DNA of 64,000 bases, taken from positions 1 through 64,000 of the forward strand of contig CAJUSP010000016.1 of the NCBI GenBank assembly GCA_910589165.1, read 5' to 3'. Both the position numbers and the translations under genes were made by a program. The notes below the pieces were generated by a model. The model was not told the DNA's origin. It made no database searches and was given only the letters and a program-made list of their open reading frames with translations. The DNA comes from an uncultured Adlercreutzia sp. (GTDB lineage Bacteria; Actinomycetota; Coriobacteriia; Coriobacteriales; Eggerthellaceae). Positions 1 through 9,742 of this stretch are shown piece by piece; within the stretch, counting starts at the first letter, position 1, and every line of letters begins with the position of its first letter.

Positions 1-18
1 AGGGGCTCTGCCCCTTCC
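1..18. repeat. Partial GC-rich hairpin repeat cut by the window edge
   Basis: The first bases contain GGGGC-TCT-GCCCC followed by TTCC. This matches the GGAAGGGGC/GCCCCTTCC hairpin seen at 24992-25012 and belongs to a small family of short hairpins placed at the ends of the surface-protein genes. It lies just downstream of the minus-strand surface gene and may act as its terminator. Confidence 0.45.
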
Positions 19-30
19 GCCCGGCCCGGG

Positions 31-3000
31 TTACCTCGCGGCCCTCGCGCGGCGGCGGGTTGACAGGGCGAGGGCGCCGGCGACCAGGAGGGAGCCCGCG
101 GCAGCGCCTGCCAGGGTGCCGGCGAGGCGGCCCAGGGCGTCCCCTGTCTGGGCGAGGCGCGTCTTGGCGATGGTGGCCGAGTCGTCGACGGGCCCCTCGG
201 CGGGGAGGACGCCGCCGTCTCTCGTCACTCCCGGCGGGTAGGCCGCCGGGGACTCGATGACCTCGCGGGTGCGGCCGTACTCCTCCCAGCCCTCGGGCGG
301 GTCGAACGGCGTCCCGGGCTCGGGGTGCTCGCCGTCGGGATCCCACCTCGAGGGAGGCTGGCCGTAGGCGAGGGCGGTGTTGCCTGTGTCGGCGCCGAGC
401 GCCGCCTCGGTGACGAGCGCGTCGAAGGCGAGGGTGACGGCCTGGCCGCCGTGCAGGCTCCCCGCCGCGACGGCCAGCACGCGGGTGCGGTGGTCGTAGG
501 CCTCGTCCGATACCTCGAGCTCGGTTCCGTCGGGCAGCGCCATGCGGATGGTGCCGGCTACCGGCTCGAGCCCCTCCGGCACGTCGTCGCGGATGGCGGC
601 GTCCATCCAGGAGGTGGCGGGGCCGTTGTTCCTGAGCACGATGGTGTAGCGCACGGTGTCGCCGACCCTCGTCGTGCCGTCGGAGCGCGTCAGGTTCTCG
701 GCCTCCTTGGAGATGGAGAGGTCGCCCTCCTCCGGGTCGTCGCCGACGACGACGGGCGGCACGGCCGGGTCGGACGACGCGACGGGATCGTCATCTGCTG
801 GCGGCACGGGCGCAGGCTTCCCGGGCTCGGGATCCTGCGGCTGCGAGCCGTCGCCGGGCTCCTCGGAGGGCACGGTGCCGTGTACGTCCGCCACGTTGGC
901 CGCGTCGGTGCCCAGCGCGGCCTCGCCGACGACGGCATCGAACGTGAGGACGACTTTCTGGCCGCCCCACAGGTCGCCGGCGGTCACGGCGATCGTGCGG
1001 CTCCCCGCGTCGTAGGCGGAGTCGGGTACGGCGACCTCAGCGCCGCTAGACAGCGTCATCTTAAGCGTGCCGGGGACGGGCTCGATGCCCGCGGGCAGCG
1101 GGTCGGAGACGACCGCGCCGAGCAGGCAGCTGGACGCAGCGCCGACGTTCTCCAGGACGATCTCGTAGCGCAGCGTGTCGCCCACCCTCGTCATCTTAGC
1201 GCCGGGATCGGTCACGTTCTCGACTGTCTTGGATACCAGCACGTCGGGATCCGACGGCGCGACCCTCCCGCCGCCGGGAGGAGTGACGGGACCGGTCGGG
1301 GAGGGCGCGACCGGAAGCGGCTCCCCGGGGTCGTCGGGGTCGGGCATGGGGCTGTCCGGGTCGGCCGGGTCGGGGCGGGTGCCCGTGGCCTCCGCGATGT
1401 TGGCCAGGTCGAGGTCGTCCCCGGAGGCCGACGCGAAGTCGGGCTCCGCGACCGTGCACTCGAAGGTCAAGACGGCGCTCGATTCCCCGGCGACCGCGCC
1501 GGCGCCGACCGAGAGCGTGCGGCGCCCGTCTGTGCCCGGGGCCGAGAGGGCCCAGGTGCCCCTGCTCTTCCCGTCTCCCGCGGCTGGCGCGCCGGAGACG
1601 CCCTCCCAGGCGTTCTCCAGGTGCAGCGTCGAGGCGTCGAGCTCCAGGCACTTGGGCAGCGCGTCCGTGAGGACCACGTCCGTCCAGAGCGATCCCGCGG
1701 CGGAGTTGGAGGCCGTGACCGTGTAGCGCAGGCGGTCGCCGGGCTGCGTGGGCCCCTCCGGGTGCGTCAGGTTCTCGACCGACTTCTCCAGCTTCGGCGC
1801 GGGCGCGATCTTGGGGTCGGGGCGCACGGCGACCTCGGACTCCGGCACCTCGCCCTCGGCGGGGTCGGCGCTCTCCAGGTAGTTGATGGCCGGGATGTAG
1901 CGCGCCGAGATCCTGTGCCGCGCCCCCGGGGCCATGAGCTCGCCCGCCGGGAACGACCAGGACACGACGGTGTGCTCGCGCCCGTCGGCGTCCGTGCGCA
2001 CGGTGGCGTTGCCGCCGGCGCCGAGGTCGATTGCCACCGGGTCGCCCGCGGGCTCCCCGTCCACGTAGAGCTGCACCTTGCCCGTGGGGGCCTTGCAAGT
2101 GGCGGCGGTCCCGTCGCCGCTCGTCACGTCCACGGAGACGTCCAGAACCTTCTCAGGAAGCTGCGCGTCGGCCACGTCCGACCCGTCGGCCCACTTGGCG
2201 GTCACGCCCGCCACCTTGGAGGCCACCGGCGTGATCTCGCACCACCCCGTGGCGCGGTGGCCCCAGTAGCTGTTGCGGAAGGCGGCGTAGGCCGGGTCGT
2301 CTCCCTCCGAGTACTGGGTCGAGGTGGCCGTGAACTTCATGACCCCGGCGTCGCGCGGCATGTCCGCGCTGCTGTCCACCTCGGGGCCCGCGGGCGTGCC
2401 CTCGCGCCGGTCGTAGAGCTGGTACCTGTAGGTGACCGAGGAGGCCTTGGTGAGGTAGCGGTAGACCGGCTGGCCCGTGTCCGGGTCGGTGCCCACCTGC
2501 TCCTCGGTGCGCAGGGGCGTGGACTCGCTGATGGCGTAGGTGGCGAAGGGGAGCCCGTCGTAGGGCTTGACGAGGGCCGCCTCGTAGTCGGCCGGGAACT
2601 TGAAGTCGGCGTAGCGGCGCAGCTTCCCGTCGGTGGAGTCGCCCGCGGGCCGGAACACGGGCAGCGGGGTGATCTCGGCCGGCTCGCCGCTCTCGTCGAG
2701 CTCGTCGGTGTTCAGGTAGGAGAAGTCGACGGTGACCTCGCTGTTCTTGATCACCGTCTCCGGCAGCCACAGGTACAGGTGCCCCTTATCGAACTCGGCG
2801 GGCGCCCCGTAGTCGTAGGGCTGCCCGTCAACGAGCAGCTGCCAGCGGGTGATCGGGTAGGCGCTCGAGCCCACGTCGGAGGTGAGGTCGATCTCGATCA
2901 TGCGCACGGGCTCGTCCTTGTCGTTCTTCGCGGTGCCGATGAACCTAAAGCCGGCGGCACCGCTTTCGTTGCCCAGCGATCCGCCCGTAACCGTAACCTG

Positions 3001-4490
3001 CAGGCCCGGGGCGCCGACATCGGCCTGCTCATATCCGCTGGCGCGGCCGCCTGTTGGCAGCAGCGTGCCGCCTGTGAGTACGATTTGGAAGGCGGAGCTG
3101 TCCTGCGGACCGCATGCGCCGCCGAATCCGTTGCTGTGATCGCCTCCCTTTGCCTGTACGTAGCCGCCGCTGATCCGTATGTTGCCGGAGGCGCCAGCGG
3201 CTCCGGCGCCTATGCCGGCGCCATGGTAGGGGCCTATGGCTTGGACGCGGCCGCCGTTGATGGTTATCCAGTCTTCTTTTCCTGTGCCGTTGCCAAGATA
3301 TCCGCCACCTATGGCTGCCCCGCAATCCTGCGGGCCTCCTGTTGGATTGTTTGTTCCCAGGAGAATGCTGACATTGCCTCCGTCGAAGGTCATGCTTCCC
3401 CCAGCTTCCCCTTTCGTGTAATTGTCGGCCGTCATGGGGATGTTTATCCAGTCGCCGCCGATGCCAGCGCCGCTTGCGTCGCCAGCTCCATGGATGAACA
3501 GCTCGCCCGGACTGTGACTTTCGAGAGAAGATAAGGTATCTCCCTCTTTCACGGTTTGACCGTTCTCCAGAGTGCAGCTGTAGGGGACAAGGCCGTCACG
3601 AGGGGTAAGATGGCTGCCGTTCGAGTCTCTGTTGAGCACCGAGTCATCTATGGTGAGCTTCGCGCCGGTTGGACAATGGATTGTAGCCTTATCGTTGGAA
3701 AGGCCGACTAAATGATTCTTCGTGCCGTCGCCGAGCACGAGGGTGAGTTCCGCGCCCACCTCGATGTCGATGGGCTGGGCTCCTTTGATGCCGACGCCCT
3801 CGAGGACCATGTGGGCCTTGCGGCCGGCGGGGACGACGAAGCAGACGGCCGAGGGATTGGCGATGCGGCCGGCGTCGTCGCCCGAGGCCACCTTCGTCTG
3901 GTCGGTGTTCTGCACGGCGAAGCGCTCGTCGGTGTTGACGGTGATGGTCTTTGCTGCGGAATCGTAGGAGAAGTCGGAGAGGGAGACCGTGTCGCCGTCG
4001 ACGCCCCAGATGGTGTAGTCGGCCAGGGTGAACGCGCTCGAGGGTACCGCCGCCTGGGCGGAGGCTGCGGGGCCGGCCGAGGCGCCGCTCTCGGCTGCGC
4101 CGGGAACGCCCAGGTCCGAGAGGGCCGAGGCCACGTAGTTTATAAGGGATGAGAAAGAGGAAGAAGCGCTCGCGGTCTCCCCGTCGCCCGCCGCCTCTGC
4201 GGGAGGCTCGCCGGGGGAATCGCTCTTCCCGTCGGGTTCCTCTGACTGCTTGGGCTCGGTCGCGGGCGCATCGGGTCCGGTCGCGCCGCTCTCGGGTGAG
4301 CCTTCCGCGTCCGCTGCGCCGGCATCGGCCGGGGCGGGGGTGTCGTCTAGGACTTCAGAAAACTCGATCGGGGGGGGGTCTCAGTGAATTCGGCGTCGGG
4401 GTCGGCGAAGGCCGCGGCGGGGACCATCCCCAGCGCGAGCGCGGCCGCCATCCCGAGGCGCAGAAGCGACCCCCGTCGCTTCTCGCTCAT
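31..4490 (-). CDS. LAQTG-anchored giant surface protein, paralogue 1, frameshifted (OFF) at a poly-G tract
   Basis: Probable cell-wall-anchored adhesin. Translation from the ATG at 4490 (AAGGAG upstream) gives a signal peptide (MSEKRRGSLLR, then a hydrophobic stretch ending AAAFAD) but stops at 4347-4349 after 47 residues, because the run of nine C (coding strand) at 4378-4370 puts it out of frame. One extra C (or two fewer) joins it to the long frame open from about 4370 to 31, restoring about 1486 residues. The restored protein has a Gly-rich beta-helix-like region with GAGIG and GGxV/GGTL repeats (about residues 350-500), a mixed region, three DUF11-type repeats beginning near residues 900, 1090 and 1260 (each with a VGDTxRY or PGDRLRY motif), and a C-terminal LAQTG sortase motif, hydrophobic helix and RRRAR tail. 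The organisation matches the paralogues at 25087-30144 and 30874-35913. Adhesin function is inferred. As sequenced the gene is off; a sequencing error in the homopolymer is the main alternative. Confidence 0.85.
4370..4378. repeat. Poly-G(9) phase-variation tract in paralogue 1
   Basis: Nine consecutive G on the plus strand (C on the coding strand), about 37 codons after the start and just after the signal peptide. Nine bases give a premature stop, ten restore the long frame. The same position in the two paralogues also carries nine G. Confidence 0.85.
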
Positions 4491-4541
4491 GGCGTGTCTC
4501 CTTCTCTCGTGCGTCCTCTTATGGACGCGAGGTCAGCCCGC

Positions 4542-4570
4542 ATGATACCCGACTTCGCCCGTGCCCTCAA
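4542..4570 (-). promoter_or_regulatory. Sigma-70-type promoter of surface paralogue 1
   Basis: On the minus strand a -35 TTGAGG (4570-4565), a 17-base spacer and a -10 TATCAT (4547-4542) lie about 50 bases upstream of the ATG at 4490. A good AAGGAG ribosome site follows. Confidence 0.65.
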
Positions 4571-4640
4571 CCATGACCGCCCCGCTCGGCGAAGGGGGGC
4601 GGCGGAATGAGACGGTCCCCCGGGGCGGTGACGGGGGGGC

Positions 4641-4661
4641 GGCAAGGGCATGGCCCTTGCC
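4641..4661. repeat. GC-rich hairpin repeat (GGCAAGGGC type)
   Basis: GGCAAGGGC, loop ATG, GCCCTTGCC. This is a perfect 9-bp stem, shared with copies at 25058, 30285 and 30841. It lies upstream of surface paralogue 1 and downstream of the 84-residue Cys/Lys-rich gene, where it may also terminate transcription. Confidence 0.6.
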
Positions 4662-4701
4662 CTACGGGGGATCTGGAATATGCGACGGGCTTTGCGGTGG
4701 G

Positions 4702-4956
4702 TTATTGCTCGCGGAGTTTTAGGGCGGCGGCTAGGCGGCGGCCTTTGCCGCATTTGGGCTTGGTGAGGGGACAGTGCTTCTTGCAGCAGGTGCAGTGCTC
4801 GAGCTTGAGCGACTGCTTCGCCTTCTTGCAGCCCTTGCAGCCCTCGGCGTTCTTCTCGCCCTTGCAGCCGGTGTGCTTCTTCTTGCGCTTCAGCTTGTCA
4901 GCCTTGCGGTCGGCCCTGGCTTTCTCGTGCTTCTTGTCCTTCTTCTTGTCGGCCAT
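4702..4956 (-). CDS. Small Lys- and Cys-rich hypothetical protein
   Basis: An 84-residue protein. The first third is almost entirely charged (MADKKKDKKHEKARADRK), followed by a middle with clustered cysteines: CKG, CKGCKK, CTCCKKHC and CGKGRR, eight cysteines within about 40 residues. The spacing suggests metal binding, possibly zinc, copper or an Fe-S centre, but I do not recognise a family. The start is supported by a GAGGGGG ribosome site a few bases upstream of the ATG at 4956. It stands alone between the surface gene and the divergently oriented HIRAN gene. No signal peptide or membrane segment is visible, so it is probably cytoplasmic. Confidence 0.7.
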   Translation of the reverse strand: MADKKKDKKHEKARADRKADKLKRKKKHTGCKGEKNAEGCKGCKKAKQSLKLEHCTCCKKHCPLTKPKCGKGRRLAAALKLREQ

Positions 4957-5171
4957 GATGCCCCCTCGTCTCGGATGTTTCCCGAAAGCTTACCATGAAG
5001 GGACCGCTGGGGCGATGGTGCTCTTTCGATGGCGCGCAGCTGTCAACTCGCGCTGCTCGGCGCGCAGCGGGCGAAAGTTCGGGCTCATGCGTAGCTGTCC
5101 CTCTATGGGGACACGCAAAGGTTCTAGCAGGCGTAGGATGCATCCATCATCAAACGTGATTGGAGGATGCC

Positions 5172-5498
5172 ATGACAACCAAAGCCAAATCGATCTGCGT
5201 CGTGGAGAACACATCGGTGGCGGGCACGCGCTTCGTGCCCGATATGGCCGACATCGCGAATACCTACCGCGCAGGCGAGCGCTTCTCGCTGGTGCGCGAT
5301 GCGCAGAACCCCCATGACGCCTGGGCCATCGAGGTGCACGACGGCGCGGGCCGCCGCGTGGGCTACGTGTCCTGCGAGTGCAACGAGTTCGTCGCGCGGC
5401 TCATCGACGGCGGCAAGTCGGTGGAGGGGCGCCTTGAGTCCATGGAACAGATCGGCTCGTGGACGCGGCTGCTGATGGGGGTGCATCTCAATGACTAG
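5172..5498 (+). CDS. HIRAN-domain protein
   Basis: A 108-residue protein that is essentially one HIRAN domain, the fold known from SNF2/HLTF-type DNA repair proteins, which binds DNA 3' ends. The recognisable core is NPHDAWAIEVHDGAGRRVGY around residues 42-61. The start at 5172 is chosen because GGAGG (5162-5166) sits at the right distance; the TTG at 5160 would place that site inside the gene. The stop overlaps the ATG of the next gene by 8 bases, so the two are translationally coupled. Stand-alone bacterial HIRAN proteins are poorly characterised. A role in DNA-end recognition is family-based inference. Confidence 0.75.
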   Translation: MTTKAKSICVVENTSVAGTRFVPDMADIANTYRAGERFSLVRDAQNPHDAWAIEVHDGAGRRVGYVSCECNEFVARLIDGGKSVEGRLESMEQIGSWTRLLMGVHLND

Positions 5499-6426
5499 CG
5501 CGGCTTTAGCCCCCGAGGTGGGCATCTTCCAGCGAACGGCGAACTTGGTGTTCGGATCGCCGAGCACTCGGCGCGGCAACGGGGGAGCCGAGGCGAGCTT
5601 CGTGCCGCAGGTACTGCGCGGGGCCCGCTGGCGCCGGCGCCGCGAGGATGCCGGGGTGTTCGCCATCGACCGGCGCGGAGGCGAGCAGAGCGAGGGGCTG
5701 CCGCGGCTGTGGGTGAGCGAGCCGGCGCCAGACGGAACGGGGCGCGTGTTCGTGGCGTCGTACCCGTCGAGCCCCGATAGGGGAGGCTGGCGCGCGCTGG
5801 AGCTGGCCGACATCTACTTCGGCGAGGCGCTCGCGCACCCGGCGCCCGCGGACCGGCGCCGCCGCATCGACTGCTACCGGGCGGCCGAGATCCTGCTTCT
5901 GCACGCGGCGCGGCGAGGCAATGTGGCGGCCCACGCGCGCCTCGGCGTCATATACCGGGACGATTTGTGCGAGGGCGAGTACTGGGAGGGGCTGCTTGAG
6001 GGCAGGGCGCTCCACAGCGTGAGCACCCCCTGCGACGAGCGCGCCTACCTGCACTTCTCCTTCGGCGCCTACCATGGAAGCAGCGAGTGCTGCTGGCAGC
6101 TGGGCGACCTGTTCGCCGCAGGCCGTGGCTGCGAGAAGTCGGGGGAACGGGCCGTGGAATGGTACCGCCGCGCCTTCGATCTGGAAAGCGGGGCCGCCGA
6201 CGAGGACCGGGCGAGCACGGGCAATGCGGCCTTGCGGCTCGCGCGGGCCTTCGAGCTGGGGCGCGGCTGCGAGCAGAACTTCCGCCGCGCCCGCACCTGG
6301 TACCGGCTGGCCGCCATCAGCCTGGGCGCCGCCTTCGACGAGGGCCAGTGGCACTTCAAGCGCGAGCGCATCGAGGCGCGGCGCGGCGTGGCGCGCATGG
6401 CCCAGGAGGTGGCCGGCTGCTACTAG
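5491..6426 (+). CDS. Sel1-like repeat protein
   Basis: A 311-residue protein whose C-terminal two-thirds contain Sel1-like/TPR-type helical repeats: AARRGNVAAHARLGVIYRD, CCWQLGDLFAAGRGCEKSGE, AVEWYRRAFDL, AALRLARAFELGRGCEQNF and RARTWYRLAA (about residues 140-285). Such repeats are protein-interaction scaffolds. The N-terminal 110 residues are Arg-rich and match nothing I recognise. There is no signal peptide, so it is probably cytoplasmic. It overlaps the HIRAN gene by 8 bases, forming a two-gene unit, which suggests a shared function. It is followed by a 10-bp hairpin. Confidence 0.8.
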   Translation: MTSAALAPEVGIFQRTANLVFGSPSTRRGNGGAEASFVPQVLRGARWRRRREDAGVFAIDRRGGEQSEGLPRLWVSEPAPDGTGRVFVASYPSSPDRGGWRALELADIYFGEALAHPAPADRRRRIDCYRAAEILLLHAARRGNVAAHARLGVIYRDDLCEGEYWEGLLEGRALHSVSTPCDERAYLHFSFGAYHGSSECCWQLGDLFAAGRGCEKSGERAVEWYRRAFDLESGAADEDRASTGNAALRLARAFELGRGCEQNFRRARTWYRLAAISLGAAFDEGQWHFKRERIEARRGVARMAQEVAGCY

Positions 6427-6441
6427 GGTCGGAACATGAAC

Positions 6442-6466
6442 GGAGGCCGCCTTGCGGGCGGCCTCC
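6442..6466. terminator. Bidirectional hairpin between convergent genes
   Basis: GGAGGCCGCC / GGCGGCCTCC, a perfect 10-bp stem with a 5-base loop, lies between the stop of the Sel1 gene and that of the convergent gene at 6492. There is no strong T run. Confidence 0.6.
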
Positions 6467-6491
6467 GAGTGCAGGTGATGCGGGCTGGGCG

Positions 6492-6809
6492 CTACTGGCC
6501 GAGCGGATGGGCGTAGGCCTCGGGCAGCTGGGCCGCGAGGGTCTCGTACTCGGCGATGTTGCGGTGCATGAAGTCGTTGAACATATCGTAGTTGACGCGA
6601 AGCTCGCGGGCGAACTTCTCGACCGGCCAGATTTCCGGCGCCTCCTCGAGGCCGCCCCAGCCGTCTACGTTGTGCTCCCACTCGATGATCTCGGCCTTGG
6701 CGACCGCCATCTCGTGGGGCAGCTTGCCCTCGCGCTCGAGATGCTCCAGCTCGGGCATCATGTGCTTCTGGATTTCGATGAGCTTGGTAACCAGTTCCTG
6801 GTACGTCAT
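6492..6809 (-). CDS. Hypothetical 105-residue protein
   Basis: The start MTYQELVTKLIEIQKHMM at 6809 is preceded by AGGAGG at ideal spacing. Longer open frames upstream lack such a site. The protein is acidic and helical, with a long amphipathic N-terminal half (IEIQKHMMPELEHLEREGKL) and no signal peptide or membrane segment. I do not recognise the family. It is encoded convergently to the Sel1 gene and divergently from addB. Function unknown. Confidence 0.7.
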   Translation of the reverse strand: MTYQELVTKLIEIQKHMMPELEHLEREGKLPHEMAVAKAEIIEWEHNVDGWGGLEEAPEIWPVEKFARELRVNYDMFNDFMHRNIAEYETLAAQLPEAYAHPLGQ

Positions 6810-7036
6810 GTCGCGCCTCCTAAATTGCGGGTGAAACGGCGTTCGGGGGTGGTGCCCCGTGCGCTTGCCTCCCATGGTATCCTCCCTGGTGGCTCGCGGC
6901 TGAAGGGGCGGCGACGAGTCACCCCTTGGAGGGCGATCTGTTGCCAAATGCTCACGTTGGGTCATTGCCGGGACAGCGGGCGCGCCAAGTCGCGGTAGAA
7001 TGGCCGAAACTGTTTTCGAGGAGGTTGTTTGCGCCG

Positions 7037-9742
7037 ATGCCTGTGACCGTAGAGCTGTACCGCACCCAAGAGCGCGCCAACGCCGAGGCGAAGCGCGCTG
7101 CGGCCCGGGCGGGTGCCGGCGCCGCGCTCGGCGTGCGCCGCCTGACGCCCGCGTCGCTCGTGGAAGAGCTGTGGGAGGTGTGGGGCGACGGGCGCGAGCT
7201 TGTCGATGGATCGCAGAGAAGCTTGCTGGCGGCCTCGCTGGTTGCCGGCGACGACGGGTTGTCCCAGCTCGCCGGCGCGGGGGAGGCCCTGGCGGCTTTC
7301 TGCGCAAAGGCGGCGGGCCGCCTCGCCGACCTGGAAGCGAGGGGCGAGCGGGTGCCGGTTGCTGGTGTGAACCGTGACGTGCTTGGTCTTGCCGAGCGCT
7401 ATCGCGGCGCGCTGGCGGATCGCGGCCTCATTGAGCTCGACGAAGCTGCCTGGGTACTTGCCAAAGCCGCGCGCGACGGTGTGCTGCCACCTACGCCCAC
7501 AAGGGCGGCCGAGTCGCTGGATGCCACCTTCGGCATTGCGACGCTTCTGGAAGCCCTCGGCTGCTCGGAGGGGTGTGGAGGCGCCCGCTCGGAAAACGAA
7601 GATGTCGATGGTGCGGAGGTTGACCTGCTTGTCGCCTCGGGCTTCGGCGCTGTTCCCGGGCTCGTTCTCGATAACGTTCGGGCCCGCATGGCGGCAGGGG
7701 CGCGGCAGGTGCTGGTGGTTGCACCCGACGGCGCAAAGCTGTGCGGAACGCTCCAAGGCGCTTTAGCCTCGGAGGGCGCTTCGGTCGTCCTGCGCGCCTC
7801 GCGTGCCTGGGGCGACACGCTTATCGGCCGAGCGCTCGAGAACCTCTGCCGCGTGGCCTCGGCGTCGCATTGGCGCGAGGCCGCGACCGATTTCGCGCTT
7901 AACCCCCTTGCCCTGTGCCGTGGGCGCGATGCCAGGGCGGTGAACAGAAAGCTGCGCGAGGATCGGCTGATCGACGCGCAGCATGGCGCCTCGATGCTCG
8001 CCGAGGTATGCGAGGGCTACGAGGCGCTTTCGGCGCTTGCCAAGCTTGTTAACGGCGACGGCGGGGTAGAGGCTGAGCCCATCTGCCGAGCAACGGCGGG
8101 CGCGATAGCGGCCGCGCAGCTTAGCCCCGTAGAGCGCAGCGGCGAGACGGCGGCCCTCCAGTCGCTGTGCGCCGCCGTTGAGACGGCCGGCCGCCTTGGC
8201 GAGCCGGTTCCGCTGGCCTACGAGGTGGTGAGAAGCTCGACTTTGTCCTACGCGGCGGCGAGCGCACCTTTCGGCAGCCCCTCGGTGGAGTTCGCGAGCG
8301 CAGAGCGGCTCGACACCATCGTGCCCGACTCTTACGACGCTGTCGTGCTTGTCGACCTGAGCAACCGGCTCTTTCCCCTGAAGGAGCCTCTGAGCTGCCT
8401 GAACGATCTTTCCGAGCAGCTTGGTTTGCCTCGGGGGGCATCCATGGCCGCCCGTCAGCGCGAGCGGTTCGCCTCGGCCTTGCAAGCCGCGCGCGGCCGC
8501 GTGAGCTGCGTGGTAAGCCGTCGCGACGAGCGGGGCGGCGACTTGTATCCCTCGTTCCTGTTGGAAGAGCTTGCCGCATCGCAGGCTGCCCGCGGCGAGG
8601 CCCGTGCCCTGGCGGCAGGTACGCCGCATGAAGCGGAGCAATGGCAACAGCGCGACCGATCGCTTTTCAACATGCCGCTACCCGTGGCCCAAAGGGCCGT
8701 GAGCGTAGGGGAGGAGGGCCTGGCCGCCTCGGTGGGCCGCGCGTTCGCAAAAGCCGATGCGGTCGTGGAGCTCCCCCTGGTCACGCGCGGAATGCTGAAT
8801 CAGCTCGATATCTTGGGGCTGGTTGCGACCGCGGGTGACGGTCGCATGCCCGTGCTGTCGCCCTCGGCCATCGAGCAGTACCTCGCCTGCCCGTACCGGT
8901 GGTTCGTGTCCTCTTGCCTGCGTCCCGAGGCCCCCGACGAGGGCTTCGGCGCGCCCGAGCTCGGCACGTTCGCCCACGAGGTGTTTGCTGCCTTCTACGA
9001 CGAGCTTGCGGCCGAGGGCGTGCGCTCGCTGTCGGGCGCCTCGGCTGACGAGCATATCGAACGGCTCGATCGTATCTTCGACGAGCGCTTGGCGGCGCAG
9101 AGGGCAAAGGCCCCGGGGCGGCGTCTGGCGGCGACGGCCCTATCCGAGCGCCTGGAAGTGGAGGCGCTGCGGGGCCATTTGCGTCGCAGCATACGGCTCC
9201 AGGCTGCGCTTCCCCCTTCGTTTTCCGTGCTCGCCCACGAGCGGCGCATCGAAGTGGAAGACGGCGTCGACTTCGCGGGCATGCGCATCAAGGGCCGCAT
9301 CGACCGCGTCGATGTGGATGAGGCGGCGGCCCGATTCCTCATCGTCGACTACAAGGGGTCATCCGAGGCCTATGCGGCGGGTGTGGCGGCAGAAGATGAG
9401 GTAGCGCTGCCCGGCCACATTCAGGCGCTCATATACGCCGCGGCCTTCGAGCGCATCGAGCCGAAGATGGCCTGCGCCGGCGCGCTGTACCTGGGCTACC
9501 GCGCGCGTCGGGCCGATAAGCTCATGGAAGGTTCCTACGACCCGGTGGCCTTCGACGGAGCCGCGATCGGTTCGGGGAAGTCCGCTGTTGAGATGAGTTT
9601 TTCGGTGTTTCTGGAGCAAATAGAGGCCCTGGTCGCCGAGCGTATGATGCCTCTTATGCGCGGAGCGATTCCCGTGCGCCCCGCCTCGGCCGACGCCTGC
9701 GCGTTCTGCCCGGCCGCCAACTGTCCTGGGAGGTTGTCATGA
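7037..9742 (+). CDS. addB: AddB-type ATP-dependent nuclease subunit B (PD-(D/E)XK nuclease)
   Basis: About 901 residues. Likely the AddB partner of the helicase-nuclease that resects double-strand breaks for recombination (RecBCD equivalent). The C-terminal third holds the nuclease: LSPSAIEQYLACPYRWF, the HEV helix of GTFAHEVF, and the catalytic core KGRIDRVDVDE...FLIVDYKG. It also has AddB-type Fe-S cysteines: one in YLACPYRW and a C-x2-C-x4-C near the end (ACAFCPAANC). The N-terminal region would be the inactivated helicase-like part and is divergent. The start at 7037 is chosen for GAGGAGG just upstream. The stop overlaps the ATG of addA (ATGA), so the two subunits are translationally coupled. 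It is shorter than Bacillus AddB (about 1166 aa), as in other actinobacterial forms. Confidence 0.85.
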   Translation: MPVTVELYRTQERANAEAKRAAARAGAGAALGVRRLTPASLVEELWEVWGDGRELVDGSQRSLLAASLVAGDDGLSQLAGAGEALAAFCAKAAGRLADLEARGERVPVAGVNRDVLGLAERYRGALADRGLIELDEAAWVLAKAARDGVLPPTPTRAAESLDATFGIATLLEALGCSEGCGGARSENEDVDGAEVDLLVASGFGAVPGLVLDNVRARMAAGARQVLVVAPDGAKLCGTLQGALASEGASVVLRASRAWGDTLIGRALENLCRVASASHWREAATDFALNPLALCRGRDARAVNRKLREDRLIDAQHGASMLAEVCEGYEALSALAKLVNGDGGVEAEPICRATAGAIAAAQLSPVERSGETAALQSLCAAVETAGRLGEPVPLAYEVVRSSTLSYAAASAPFGSPSVEFASAERLDTIVPDSYDAVVLVDLSNRLFPLKEPLSCLNDLSEQLGLPRGASMAARQRERFASALQAARGRVSCVVSRRDERGGDLYPSFLLEELAASQAARGEARALAAGTPHEAEQWQQRDRSLFNMPLPVAQRAVSVGEEGLAASVGRAFAKADAVVELPLVTRGMLNQLDILGLVATAGDGRMPVLSPSAIEQYLACPYRWFVSSCLRPEAPDEGFGAPELGTFAHEVFAAFYDELAAEGVRSLSGASADEHIERLDRIFDERLAAQRAKAPGRRLAATALSERLEVEALRGHLRRSIRLQAALPPSFSVLAHERRIEVEDGVDFAGMRIKGRIDRVDVDEAAARFLIVDYKGSSEAYAAGVAAEDEVALPGHIQALIYAAAFERIEPKMACAGALYLGYRARRADKLMEGSYDPVAFDGAAIGSGKSAVEMSFSVFLEQIEALVAERMMPLMRGAIPVRPASADACAFCPAANCPGRLS

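Noticed and set aside
325..3534. Long open frame antisense to surface paralogue 1
   Set aside because: His/Arg/Gly-rich translation without motifs, typical of the complementary frame of GC-rich repeats. The minus-strand gene has domains, promoter and ribosome site.
4370..4490. Paralogue 1 as an ordinary frameshifted pseudogene
   Set aside because: The lesion falls exactly in a homopolymer shared by in-frame paralogues and the rest of the gene is intact, so reversible phase variation explains it better, although a sequencing error remains possible.
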